From contig JAEXYZ010000100.1 in the NCBI GenBank assembly GCA_023405135.1, positions 1 to 24,574 on the forward strand: a stretch of DNA of 24,574 nt, in the 5' to 3' direction. Within the stretch, counting starts at the first letter, position 1. Each line of letters starts with the position of its first letter. Shown here piece by piece: positions 1 to 7,830 of the stretch. A model generated the notes under the pieces. The model was not told the DNA's origin. It did not search any database and saw only the letters and a list, made by a program, of their open reading frames with translations. The DNA comes from Bacillota bacterium. Its GTDB lineage: Bacteria > Bacillota > Bacilli > Bacillales_A > Planococcaceae. Position numbers and translations under genes: made by a program.

Positions 1-128
1 TATGTGATGAAGTAAATGAACTTGATTGGGCTGTAGCCTTACAGCAATTAATCGAGCTTCTTGAAGATACCCTAAAACAGACGAATAAAAAAATTACAAA
101 ACTAATCAAAAGTCAACTTCAACAGTGA
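1..128 (+). CDS. C-terminal end of an unrecognised protein (partial)
   Basis: The frame starting at position 3 is open from the window edge and gives 41 residues before a TGA at 126-128. The tail is polar and probably helical (ELDWAVALQQLIELLEDTLK, then a Lys/Asn-rich stretch ending SQLQQ). It does not look like the usual ends of CsrA or FliW, which often lie upstream of hag in Bacillales. I do not recognise the family. Its position just upstream of flagellin makes a motility role possible, but that is inference. The start and most of the protein lie outside the window. Confidence 0.55.
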   Translation, partial: CDEVNELDWAVALQQLIELLEDTLKQTNKKITKLIKSQLQQ

Positions 129-228
129 ATCGCTGGCATTCCTAATTATATCAAGGCTTATTTGTCGATTTCAGTCTGCGAAGTTTGAGTATTAATAAAA
201 AAATAAAAAAAATATTTTCAAAATCTAT

Positions 229-254
229 TAAACTATTTTTAAAAGAGTCGATAT
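229..254 (+). promoter_or_regulatory. Sigma-D promoter of hag
   Basis: TAAA at 229-232, a 14-bp spacer and GTCGATAT at 247-254 match the Bacillus sigma-D consensus (TAAA, N14-16, GCCGATAT) with one mismatch. Transcription would start near 261, giving a leader of about 80 nt before the flagellin ATG at 344. Confidence 0.88.
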
Positions 255-266
255 AACTAATGTAAG

Positions 267-340
267 GCGGAGGAACTACCCAACGCTAAACTTTCCCACA
301 AGGATGTGGGTCATAAATAATAAAATTCAAGGAGGAATTC
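267..340 (+). promoter_or_regulatory. hag leader with CsrA-binding hairpin and SD-overlapping GGA site
   Basis: CCCACA (295-300) and TGTGGG (305-310) form a perfect 6-bp stem that exposes AGGA (301-304) in a tetraloop. The core ACAAGGATGT matches the CsrA consensus ACARGGAUGU. A second GGA cluster (AAGGAGGA, 329-336) is the Shine-Dalgarno sequence itself, and a third (GGCGGAGGA, 267-274) lies near the predicted transcript 5' end. The arrangement resembles the B. subtilis hag leader, where CsrA represses translation and FliW relieves it. That regulation is known for B. subtilis and inferred here. Confidence 0.75.
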
Positions 341-343
341 CAA

Positions 344-1156
344 ATGAGAATTCAACACAATATTTCAGCTTTAAACACACACCGTAACCTTACAGCTAAC
401 AACTCTCAAGCTTCTAAAAACCTTGAGAAATTATCATCAGGTTACAAAATCAATCGTGCTGGTGATGACGCGGCAGGTTTAGCAATTTCTGAAAAAATGC
501 GCGGACAAATCCGTGGTCTAGACATGGCAACTAAAAATGCTCAAGACGGTATCTCTTTAATTCAAACTGCTGAGGGTGCATTAAACGAAACTCATGCTAT
601 CTTACAACGTATGCGTGAATTATCAGTACAGTCATCAAATGATACAAACACTACAGATGACCGCAAAGAACTACAAAAAGAAATCGATGCATTAATTACT
701 GAAATCGGTCGTATTTCTACAGATACTGAATTCAACACTCAAGCATTATTAGATGGTACATTCACAGGTAAATTAATCCATATTGGTGCAAACACAGGAC
801 AAACTTTATCAGTTACAATTGGTACAATGGGTGCTACTGCACTTGGTATTAATGGTATTGATATTGAAACACAAACAGGTGCAAATAGTGCAATTGCTTT
901 ATTAGATTCTGCAATTAAATCAGTATCTTCTCAACGTTCAGATCTTGGTGCAATTCAAAATCGTTTAGAGCACACAATCAACAATTTAGGTGCTACTTCA
1001 GAAAACTTAACTGCTGCTGAATCTCGTATCCGTGATGTAGATATGGCAAAAGAAATGATGGAATTCACTAAAAATAACATTTTAATGCAAGCTGCTCAAT
1101 CTATGTTGGCACAAGCAAACCAACAACCTCAAGGAGTTCTTCAGTTATTACAATAA
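344..1156 (+). CDS. hag: Flagellin (Hag/FliC)
   Basis: Encodes the 270-aa filament subunit, secreted by the flagellar type III export system and polymerised outside the cell. The N-terminal D0/D1 helices (about 1-140) begin MRIQHNISALNTHRNL and contain KINRAGDDAAGLAISEKMRG. The C-terminal D1/D0 part (about 190-270) contains SQRSDLGAIQNRLEHTINNL, ESRIRDVDMAKEM and a terminal NQQPQGVLQLLQ. The central region (about 140-185) is very short, so there is no D2/D3 domain; B. subtilis Hag has about 304 residues. Ser/Thr-rich loops such as SSNDTNTTDD are possible O-glycan acceptors, which fits the glycosylation operon downstream. The AAGGAGG Shine-Dalgarno lies 8 nt before the ATG. A sigma-D promoter and CsrA-type leader precede the gene and a terminator follows, so it is a single-gene transcript. 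Confidence 0.98.
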   Translation: MRIQHNISALNTHRNLTANNSQASKNLEKLSSGYKINRAGDDAAGLAISEKMRGQIRGLDMATKNAQDGISLIQTAEGALNETHAILQRMRELSVQSSNDTNTTDDRKELQKEIDALITEIGRISTDTEFNTQALLDGTFTGKLIHIGANTGQTLSVTIGTMGATALGINGIDIETQTGANSAIALLDSAIKSVSSQRSDLGAIQNRLEHTINNLGATSENLTAAESRIRDVDMAKEMMEFTKNNILMQAAQSMLAQANQQPQGVLQLLQ

Positions 1157-1170
1157 TAATGAAGGCTAAA

Positions 1171-1201
1171 AAGCTGAAGCTTAATGCTTCAGCTTTTTTT
1201 T
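1171..1201 (+). terminator. Rho-independent terminator of hag
   Basis: A perfect 10-bp stem, AAGCTGAAGC (1171-1180) with GCTTCAGCTT (1186-1195), has a TTAAT loop and runs into an eight-T tract (1194-1201). It lies 14 nt after the flagellin stop codon. Confidence 0.95.
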
Positions 1202-1204
1202 ACT

Positions 1205-1230
1205 TAACAATTATATAATAAGTTCGATAT
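1205..1230 (+). promoter_or_regulatory. Sigma-D-like promoter of the flagellin glycosylation operon
   Basis: TAAC at 1205-1208 (3/4), a 14-bp spacer and TTCGATAT at 1223-1230 (6/8 to GCCGATAT) repeat the geometry of the hag promoter. It begins 4 nt after the T-tract of the hag terminator and 43 nt before the first operon start codon. It would tie the glycosylation genes to flagellin expression. Confidence 0.65.
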
Positions 1231-1272
1231 AAATAATACATATTAAGAATTGGATAGAAAAGGTGTTATTAA

Positions 1273-2955
1273 ATGTATACATTTACAAAGGAGCACAATT
1301 TAAGAAATATAGAAGTAATCAGAATAGTGGATTTGCATTCAAATACATCAGTATCATTAAACTCGACTGTTTCTCCGATAAGCGAAATTAAAAAGTTTGG
1401 AGAAAAATTAAGTAATAATAAATGCTTTTTTATTATTGGTTCTGGAAATGGGACATTATTAGAGTATTTATTGCAAACTAATTTCAATTCAAAATTTTTT
1501 ATCATTGAAGTTTTTCCTGAAATTGATTATGAAGAGCATTATAAAAAAGAGTTATTAAAGCACCATATTTATTATTATCAAGCTAATAGTTTAAATTATA
1601 TTCAGATTAGTAGTCTAATTCGAGAATCTCTAGGGATGGATTTTGAAATTCTGATACATCCAAATTATGATAAGATTAATAAAGAGCTCTTAAATCCCGT
1701 TATTGAAAAAATAAAAATGGGTACAACTACTGCAAGAATAAATAAGAATACAGAAAAATTCTTTATGTTTGAATGGTTAATTGAACCTCTTTTAAATTTA
1801 GCTTTAAGTAAAGAGGGGAAATCTGTTTTGGAAATTAAACATTATTTTCAAAATAAACCGGTAATTCTTGTTGCTTCAGGTCCATCTCTTGTAGAAAATT
1901 TAGATTTTATAAGGAATAATAAAGAAAATGCCTTAATAATTGCGTCAGGATCAGCAATAAACGGTTTAATGAGCCATGGGATAGTTCCTGATTTTGTAAC
2001 AGTTATTGATGCATCTGAAATCAACTTTACTGCTCACTTCCAAAATTCTAAATATACAGGTCCGATTATTTCAGCTGGTACAACTAATCATTTAATTTTA
2101 AAACATCATAAAGGTGAAATTTATTTTACAAATTTAAGTCAAGACACAATTACAGAGGAAGTAAGACCTGAATTATTAAAGATTCCAACGATTCCATCAG
2201 TTGCTTTGTATTCATTATTGTTAACCCATTATTTAGGAGCAAGTGAAGTTTTTTTAGTAGGACAAGATTTAGCATTAAAAAACGGTGAATATTATGCTTC
2301 GGGTGTTCACAAGCATGAGGGGATGAGAAATCTTGGTCTTACAAAAGAAGTTGAAGGAAATTTAGGTGATAAGGTAGTAACTACATTACCACTAGCGTCC
2401 ACTCTAGAAACCTTTAACAACGTCGTATCAGTTATTTTTAAAGCAAATGAAAATATTAAAATATACAATTTATCAAAAATTGGTGCGAAAATAAAAGGGG
2501 TATCTTTTATAGATGCCAATGAGATTCAATTAAAAGAAAAAATAGATAAATCTTGGATTAATACAATAAACACAATAAATAGGGAGACATTGGATTATTC
2601 TCTCACTCTTCAATATTTAGAAAAAATTAAGAATTGTAAAAGTGAAGTAGATGAAGTATATAGGAAAATTAATAGATTAAATTCAAATGCTGTTACGCTA
2701 CAGGATTTAGAAAGGCTATTAAAATTAATAAAGAGTTTAAGAGAAAATAATATGTTAGAGAAACATATTTTAAATATGATTTATTCGAAAACAAAATCAA
2801 TTAATAATATGTTTGAATTCGGATTTGAGGATAATTTTAATTCGAATGAAGAGAGGGTTGAAATGTTAAATAAGTTAAAAATATTTGTAAGATATATTCA
2901 AGAATATTTAGAAGGTCTTTTAAGTAATGATTCTTGGTCTGAAATATACAATTAA
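1273..2955 (+). CDS. Maf-family flagellin glycosyltransferase (long paralogue)
   Basis: A 560-aa member of the motility-associated factor family (MAF_flag10/DUF115, MptE-like fold), whose members transfer nonulosonic acids to Ser/Thr of flagellin. The N-terminal Rossmann-like segment has FIIGSGNGTLLEYLL (about 54-68). The central Maf domain (about 190-420) contains PVILVASGPSLVENL, the acidic PDFVTVIDASE, EVFLVGQDLAL and IYNLSKIGAKIKGV. The last 130 residues are charged and helical (about 430-560), as in long Maf proteins. The start has AAAAGGTG about 8 nt upstream. It is first in the operon, under its own sigma-D-like promoter. The CMP-legionaminate genes downstream point to a legionaminic-type donor. 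Whether flagellin is its only acceptor cannot be seen from sequence. Confidence 0.9.
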   Translation: MYTFTKEHNLRNIEVIRIVDLHSNTSVSLNSTVSPISEIKKFGEKLSNNKCFFIIGSGNGTLLEYLLQTNFNSKFFIIEVFPEIDYEEHYKKELLKHHIYYYQANSLNYIQISSLIRESLGMDFEILIHPNYDKINKELLNPVIEKIKMGTTTARINKNTEKFFMFEWLIEPLLNLALSKEGKSVLEIKHYFQNKPVILVASGPSLVENLDFIRNNKENALIIASGSAINGLMSHGIVPDFVTVIDASEINFTAHFQNSKYTGPIISAGTTNHLILKHHKGEIYFTNLSQDTITEEVRPELLKIPTIPSVALYSLLLTHYLGASEVFLVGQDLALKNGEYYASGVHKHEGMRNLGLTKEVEGNLGDKVVTTLPLASTLETFNNVVSVIFKANENIKIYNLSKIGAKIKGVSFIDANEIQLKEKIDKSWINTINTINRETLDYSLTLQYLEKIKNCKSEVDEVYRKINRLNSNAVTLQDLERLLKLIKSLRENNMLEKHILNMIYSKTKSINNMFEFGFEDNFNSNEERVEMLNKLKIFVRYIQEYLEGLLSNDSWSEIYN

Positions 2956-2995
2956 AGTGATAAGTATAAATTTAATTAAGAAAATAGGTGGAAAA

Positions 2996-3340
2996 ATGAA
3001 AGAAGTAGTAGAAGTAATCGAAAGTTATAATGAATATATAAAAAAACTACCTAATGGTAGTAATTATATTGCTCAAAATTTGCGAGAAGATAAATTATCA
3101 GATGCATTTCAAACTATTAAGGATTTTTCTGAAGGGTTATTGTGGTTAACAGAAGCTGCTCAGTTATTGCAAATTAACAATGTTAAAGTTCAAATAAATA
3201 TGAATCAACTTCAAGAATTTCTTATTGAAATTAATGAAGGTTTAGAAAAGCAAGACTATGTATTAGTTGCAGATTTATTTGAATATGAAATAACACCATT
3301 TTTTGAAGAAGTTCAATTAATAGAAGGAGAATTTCAATAA
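2996..3340 (+). CDS. Small acidic protein between two Maf genes, unknown function
   Basis: 114 aa from the ATG at 2996, which has AGGTGG four bases upstream. An upstream in-frame start at 2927 lies inside the preceding Maf gene and has no ribosome site, so I reject it. I do not recognise the family. The protein is acidic and probably all-helical, with SYNEYIKKLPNGSNYIAQNL near the N-terminus, a central FSEGLLWLTEAAQLLQ helix and a C-terminal stretch YVLVADLFEYEITPFFEE. It has no signal peptide, membrane segment or cysteine. The next gene starts 1 nt after its stop. Lying between two Maf genes, it may be a partner, acceptor adaptor or chaperone for a Maf enzyme; this is inference from position only. 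Confidence 0.8.
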   Translation: MKEVVEVIESYNEYIKKLPNGSNYIAQNLREDKLSDAFQTIKDFSEGLLWLTEAAQLLQINNVKVQINMNQLQEFLIEINEGLEKQDYVLVADLFEYEITPFFEEVQLIEGEFQ

Positions 3341-3341
3341 A

Positions 3342-4550
3342 ATGGATTGGAAAGTTTTTGATGCTAAAAATGGCGAAAAAACTTTACAGTTAAATAGTAT
3401 CCAAATCTATAGTAAATATAGACCAATTGAAAGCGCTTCTGATTTTATTTTATCTGAATATGATAAAGCTGCGGATAGTTACTTGTTAATAGGACTTGGT
3501 TTAGGCTATCATTTAAAAACTTTAATAAATTTAGGAAGTAGTAAAAAAATTATCGTTTATTATTTCTCAATTGATGAATTAGAATTATTTAAGAGATATA
3601 ATTGTTATAATAATTGGTGGAAAAAAGACAATGTTTTTTTAGTGAATAATATGAAGGATATAGATTTAGAAGGAAATATACAAGTTCTCTTGCCTAATGC
3701 TTGGCTAAAAGCAATTGGTCAAGATCATCCTTTATTTACCAATCTTGAGGTGATAAAAAGAAATCAAATTTCTTTCAAAAAAAATAGTTCCTTATTATTA
3801 GAAAATTTTCTATTAAATAGTACATTAAACGATTTATCGATAAAGAACGAGAAACAATCAAAAATTGCTTGTTTAGTTGCAGCAGGACCATCTTTAAATA
3901 AAACTATCCATTGGCTAAGAAATATAGAAAGTACAGTTGATATTTACGCAGTAGGAGCAGCTTTAAAAACATTATTAAAATATGATATAAATCCGAATGC
4001 TGTAATTCATTCAGATCCTAGTGATTTAACATTACGACAATTTCAAGATATTGAATATAATGGAATATTATATTATTTAAGTACAGCAAATCATTATAGT
4101 ATCATTAATCATAAAGGACCTCGTTATATTTTATATCAACAAGGGTATGACCTTGCAGAGAAAGAGGCAAGAGTGAAAAATTGTCCTTTGGTTGAAACAG
4201 GAAGTTCTGTTGGTACAACTACATTTAGTTTGTTGGAACAGCTTGGATATAAAAAAATTATTTTATTTGGACAAGATTTGGGCTTTTATGGAGAGAATAC
4301 ACATGTTAATTTTTCAACTTCAAATAGAAAAGTGATGAACAATTATTTTTTAAGAGAAGAAATTGCAAATGATGGTAGTATAATTCAAACTAATGCTATG
4401 TTTCAATCTTTTAAGTTTTGGTATGACCTGAAGATGACTAATACTAATGTAAAAGTATACAACACAGCTAAAAAAGGAGCGAAAATTAAAAACGTTCCTT
4501 TAATAAATGAACAACAATTTTATGAATTACTAAATGGAGATATGATATGA
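3342..4550 (+). CDS. Maf-family flagellin glycosyltransferase (short paralogue)
   Basis: 402 aa, a second MAF_flag10/DUF115 protein. The N-terminal segment has YLLIGLGLGYHLKTLINL (about 47-64). The Maf core has KIACLVAAGPSLNKTIHWL (about 175-193), NPNAVIHSDPSD, KKIILFGQDLGFYGENTHV and VYNTAKKGAKIKNVPLI. It lines up with the first Maf (ASGPSL/AAGPSL, GQDLAL/GQDLGF, SKIGAKIKGV/KKGAKIKNV) but stops right after the core, so it lacks the roughly 130-residue helical C-terminus of the longer one. GAAGGAGA lies 11 nt upstream of the ATG. Its end overlaps legB by ATGA. The two enzymes probably divide the work by acceptor site or act in sequence, but this is not shown here. Confidence 0.88.
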   Translation: MDWKVFDAKNGEKTLQLNSIQIYSKYRPIESASDFILSEYDKAADSYLLIGLGLGYHLKTLINLGSSKKIIVYYFSIDELELFKRYNCYNNWWKKDNVFLVNNMKDIDLEGNIQVLLPNAWLKAIGQDHPLFTNLEVIKRNQISFKKNSSLLLENFLLNSTLNDLSIKNEKQSKIACLVAAGPSLNKTIHWLRNIESTVDIYAVGAALKTLLKYDINPNAVIHSDPSDLTLRQFQDIEYNGILYYLSTANHYSIINHKGPRYILYQQGYDLAEKEARVKNCPLVETGSSVGTTTFSLLEQLGYKKIILFGQDLGFYGENTHVNFSTSNRKVMNNYFLREEIANDGSIIQTNAMFQSFKFWYDLKMTNTNVKVYNTAKKGAKIKNVPLINEQQFYELLNGDMI

Positions 4551-5548
4551 AAAAAAAGATTTTAGTAACAGGAGCAGATGGTTTTATCGGCTCACATTTG
4601 GTTGAAGAATTAATAAGACAAGGTTATAATGTCAGAGCCTTTGTTTACTACAATTCATTCAACTCTTGGGGATGGCTTGATCAATTACCAAGAGAAATCA
4701 AAATCTCATTAGATGTTTTTACTGGGGATGTTCGTGATCCCTATGGTGTAAAAGAAGCGATGAAAGGGTGTACCCACGTACTTCATTTAGCTTCATTAAT
4801 AGCAATTCCATATTCGTACCATTCACCTGCAACATATGTGGATACAAACATAAATGGTACGCTAAATATTGTACAAGCTGCAAAAGAATTAGGTGTTGAA
4901 AAGCTAGTCCATACTTCAACAAGTGAAGTTTATGGCACAGCACAATATGTTCCAATAGATGAAAATCACCCACTTCAAGGTCAATCCCCATATTCCGCAT
5001 CTAAAATTGGGGCTGATCAAATTGCAATGTCTTTTTATCGTTCTTTTGATACTCCTATTTCAATTATTCGTCCGTTTAATACTTACGGTCCGCGACAATC
5101 AGCTCGTGCCGTAATTCCGACAATTATTAGTCAACTTGCGAATGGAAAAACAAAAATTAAACTAGGAGCAATTAGTCCAACAAGAGATTTTAATTATGTC
5201 AAAGATACAGTAAAAGGATTCATTTCAATTATGGAATCCTCAAATTCTATTGGTGAAGTAATTAATATTGGATCTAACTATGAAATTTCGATAGGTGAAA
5301 CGGCTGAGTTGATTGCCGATATTATGGGGGTTGACTTGAAAATTCAAACAGATAATCAACGCCTACGCCCAGAAAAAAGTGAGGTAGAAAGATTATGGGC
5401 CGACAATACAAAAGCAAAAGAATTACTTAATTGGAAACCAGAATATGCTGGAAAAGAAGGATTCCGTCGTGGATTACAGGAAACAATCGAGTGGTTTACA
5501 AATATAGAAAATTTATCTCAATATAAGGTAGATGTTTATAATACATGA
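4547..5548 (+). CDS. legB: NAD-dependent 4,6-dehydratase LegB
   Basis: 333 aa, extended short-chain dehydrogenase/epimerase family. It removes water from a nucleotide-linked GlcNAc to give the 4-keto-6-deoxy sugar, the first committed step to legionaminic acid. The NAD-binding GADGFIGSHL is at about 8-17. TSTSEVYG (123-130) supplies the catalytic Ser/Thr, and Y149-S-A-S-K153 is the YxxxK pair. It resembles the LegB type rather than the inverting PseB type, which starts with a different glycine motif, so legionaminic rather than pseudaminic acid is favoured. Whether it uses a GDP- or UDP-sugar is not visible, but ptmE in the same operon suggests GDP. The start codon overlaps the preceding stop as ATGA. 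Confidence 0.92.
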   Translation: MKKKILVTGADGFIGSHLVEELIRQGYNVRAFVYYNSFNSWGWLDQLPREIKISLDVFTGDVRDPYGVKEAMKGCTHVLHLASLIAIPYSYHSPATYVDTNINGTLNIVQAAKELGVEKLVHTSTSEVYGTAQYVPIDENHPLQGQSPYSASKIGADQIAMSFYRSFDTPISIIRPFNTYGPRQSARAVIPTIISQLANGKTKIKLGAISPTRDFNYVKDTVKGFISIMESSNSIGEVINIGSNYEISIGETAELIADIMGVDLKIQTDNQRLRPEKSEVERLWADNTKAKELLNWKPEYAGKEGFRRGLQETIEWFTNIENLSQYKVDVYNT

Positions 5549-6702
5549 ATAAACAATGGGTGCAGTTTGCCGAAAATGTGAAGAAACTTTATGGAAAAGA
5601 ATTTGTACCTTTACATGAACCAACATTTGACCAAAAAGAAATTGACTATGTAACGGATTGTATTAAAAGTGGTTGGGTATCTTCGGTAGGTTCATATGTT
5701 AACAAATTTGAAGAAGAACTTGCAAAATTTGTTGGGGTGAAGCGTGCAGTTGCAGTTGTCAATGGTACAGCTGCTCTACATATTGCGCTAAAAGTGGCGG
5801 GAGTGAAAGCAGGAGACGAAGTGTTAATACCTTCTCTTACGTTTGTTGCAACAGCAAATGCTGTTTCATATTTAGGAGCTATCCCTCATTTTGTTGATGT
5901 TTCTTACGATACACTAGGTATTGATCCAATTAAATTAAACTGTCATCTTGACGAAATCGGAGAATTACGAGATGGAGAATTATTTAATAGACAAACAGGT
6001 CGACGTATCGTTGCAGTTGTCCCAATGCATACATTTGGACATCCTGTAGATTTAAATGGATTATTAAAAATTTGTGATAAGTTCAATCTAATCTTAATAG
6101 AAGATGCAGCTGAGTCACTCGGCTCTTATTATAAGGGAAAACATACAGGTAGTTTTGGAAAGGTGAATGCAATTAGTTTCAATGGAAATAAAATAATTAC
6201 CACAGGTGGTGGAGGTGCCATTGTTACTGATGATGATAATCTAGCAGATTATGCTAAACATTTAACAACAACTTCAAAAATTCCACATCGATGGGCATAT
6301 GAGCATGATGAAATTGGATATAACTATCGTATGCCAAATATTAATGCTGCACTTGGTTGTGGTCAATTAGAAAAAATGTATGGTTTTCTTGAGAAAAAAC
6401 GTAAATTAACAAAAAAATATGAAAAACTTATTGAAGAAGTATCAGGGGCTGAATTATTTATTGAACCATCGCATTCAAAAAGCAATTATTGGCTGCAAAC
6501 TATTATTTTAAATAATCAATTTAAAAGGGATGAAGTACTTGGATTTTTAAATGATAACGGAGTCATGAGCAGACCAATCTGGAATCCAATGCATTCTCTA
6601 AAAGTGTTTAAAAAAAGCCCAAAAGCAACATTAACTGTTACGGAAGATTTAAATAATAGAATTGTTAATATTCCAAGTACACCGATAACTGAGGTAAAAT
6701 AA
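5545..6702 (+). CDS. legC: LegC-family PLP aminotransferase
   Basis: 385 aa, DegT/DnrJ/EryC1/StrS aminotransferase fold. It aminates C4 of the 4-keto sugar made by LegB. The opening FVPLHEPTFDQKEIDYVTDC is typical of the LegC group. NGTAALHIAL (about 68-77) binds the cofactor phosphate, E186-D187-A-A carries the Asp that pairs with the PLP ring nitrogen, and K216 in NGNKIITTGGGG is the expected Schiff-base lysine. It is full length. The start overlaps the legB stop as ATGA and has no good ribosome site, so translation probably depends on coupling to legB. Confidence 0.92.
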   Translation: MNKQWVQFAENVKKLYGKEFVPLHEPTFDQKEIDYVTDCIKSGWVSSVGSYVNKFEEELAKFVGVKRAVAVVNGTAALHIALKVAGVKAGDEVLIPSLTFVATANAVSYLGAIPHFVDVSYDTLGIDPIKLNCHLDEIGELRDGELFNRQTGRRIVAVVPMHTFGHPVDLNGLLKICDKFNLILIEDAAESLGSYYKGKHTGSFGKVNAISFNGNKIITTGGGGAIVTDDDNLADYAKHLTTTSKIPHRWAYEHDEIGYNYRMPNINAALGCGQLEKMYGFLEKKRKLTKKYEKLIEEVSGAELFIEPSHSKSNYWLQTIILNNQFKRDEVLGFLNDNGVMSRPIWNPMHSLKVFKKSPKATLTVTEDLNNRIVNIPSTPITEVK

Positions 6703-7830
6703 ATGAAACGTAAAATTTGTGTAGTAACAGGAACTAGAGCGGAATATGGATTGCTTTTGAACTTAATGAAAAAAATACAAGATGAGGCACAATTTGAACT
6801 TCAATTAATAGTGACAGGCATGCACTTGTCACCTGAATTCGGTCTTACTTACCGGCAAATTGAAGCGGATGGATTTTACATAAATGAAAAAGTTGAAATG
6901 CTTTTATCGTCTGATACCCCATTAGGAGTAGTAAAATCTATGGGGTTAGCAAATATTGGATTTGCTGAAGCGTTTAATAGATTAAAACCAGAATTACTAA
7001 TTATTTTAGGGGATCGATTTGAAATGCTTTCAGCTGCTCAATCAGCATTAATTTTACAAATCCCTATAGCTCATATTCATGGAGGTGAGTGTACGTTTGG
7101 TGCATATGATGATGCTATTCGGCATTCTATTACGAAAATAGCAACTTGGCACTTTACAAGCACTGAATCTCATCGAAAACGAGTTATCCAGTTAGGTGAG
7201 CATCCAGATAGGGTTTGGAATGTAGGGGCTATGGGAATAGAGAATATTTTAAAGTTACCATTGCTGAATAAAAAAGAAATTTTTTCTGAATTAAATTTAG
7301 ATTTGAAAAAGAAACTATTTTTAATTACATTTCATCCTGAAACAAATGGGAATTTAACGGGTATTAAAGAATTAATTAGAGTAATAGAAAATTTTAAAGA
7401 TGTAAATTTAGTTTTTACAAAATCCAATGCTGATAATGGTGGAAGATTTATTAATCAGTTAATTGAAGATTTTGTGAAGAATAATAATAATGCACATTTA
7501 TTTGATTCTTTAGGGCAATTAAGGTATTTAAGCACAGTTAAACATGCTGAATTAGTGATAGGTAATTCATCAAGTGCACTAATTGAAGCCCCCTATCTTC
7601 ATACACCAAGTGTTAATATTGGGAATCGACAAAAAGGAAGGGAATGCCCAAATTCGGTTTTTAATACTGATATTCAATACACAAATATATTTCAAACTAT
7701 AAAAAATGCATTAGAATTCAATGGTTCTTTCGAAAAGCTTTATGGAGAAGGAAATGCCTCATTAAAAATAATAAATGTGCTCAAAAGTTTAAAGAACTAT
7801 CATATAAATAAGGGGTTTTATGACCTATGA
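6703..7830 (+). CDS. legG: Hydrolysing UDP/GDP-sugar 2-epimerase LegG (NeuC family)
   Basis: 375 aa, UDP-GlcNAc 2-epimerase fold. In the legionaminate pathway this enzyme releases the nucleotide from the 2,4-diacetamido sugar and inverts C2, giving 2,4-diacetamido-2,4,6-trideoxymannose. The opening KICVVTGTRAEYGLLLNLMK is a NeuC-type signature. ILGDRFEMLSAA, IPIAHIHGGECTFGAYDDAI and the late ELVIGNSSSALIEAP (about 284-298) are conserved landmarks. GAGGT lies 7 nt before the ATG, and the gene starts directly after the legC stop. Without its neighbours it could be called a generic NeuC; the operon fixes the substrate. Confidence 0.92.
   Translation: MKRKICVVTGTRAEYGLLLNLMKKIQDEAQFELQLIVTGMHLSPEFGLTYRQIEADGFYINEKVEMLLSSDTPLGVVKSMGLANIGFAEAFNRLKPELLIILGDRFEMLSAAQSALILQIPIAHIHGGECTFGAYDDAIRHSITKIATWHFTSTESHRKRVIQLGEHPDRVWNVGAMGIENILKLPLLNKKEIFSELNLDLKKKLFLITFHPETNGNLTGIKELIRVIENFKDVNLVFTKSNADNGGRFINQLIEDFVKNNNNAHLFDSLGQLRYLSTVKHAELVIGNSSSALIEAPYLHTPSVNIGNRQKGRECPNSVFNTDIQYTNIFQTIKNALEFNGSFEKLYGEGNASLKIINVLKSLKNYHINKGFYDL

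Noticed and set aside
2927..2995. Upstream start for the small protein between the Maf genes
   Set aside because: It lies within the first Maf gene without a ribosome site, while the ATG at 2996 has AGGTGG just upstream.
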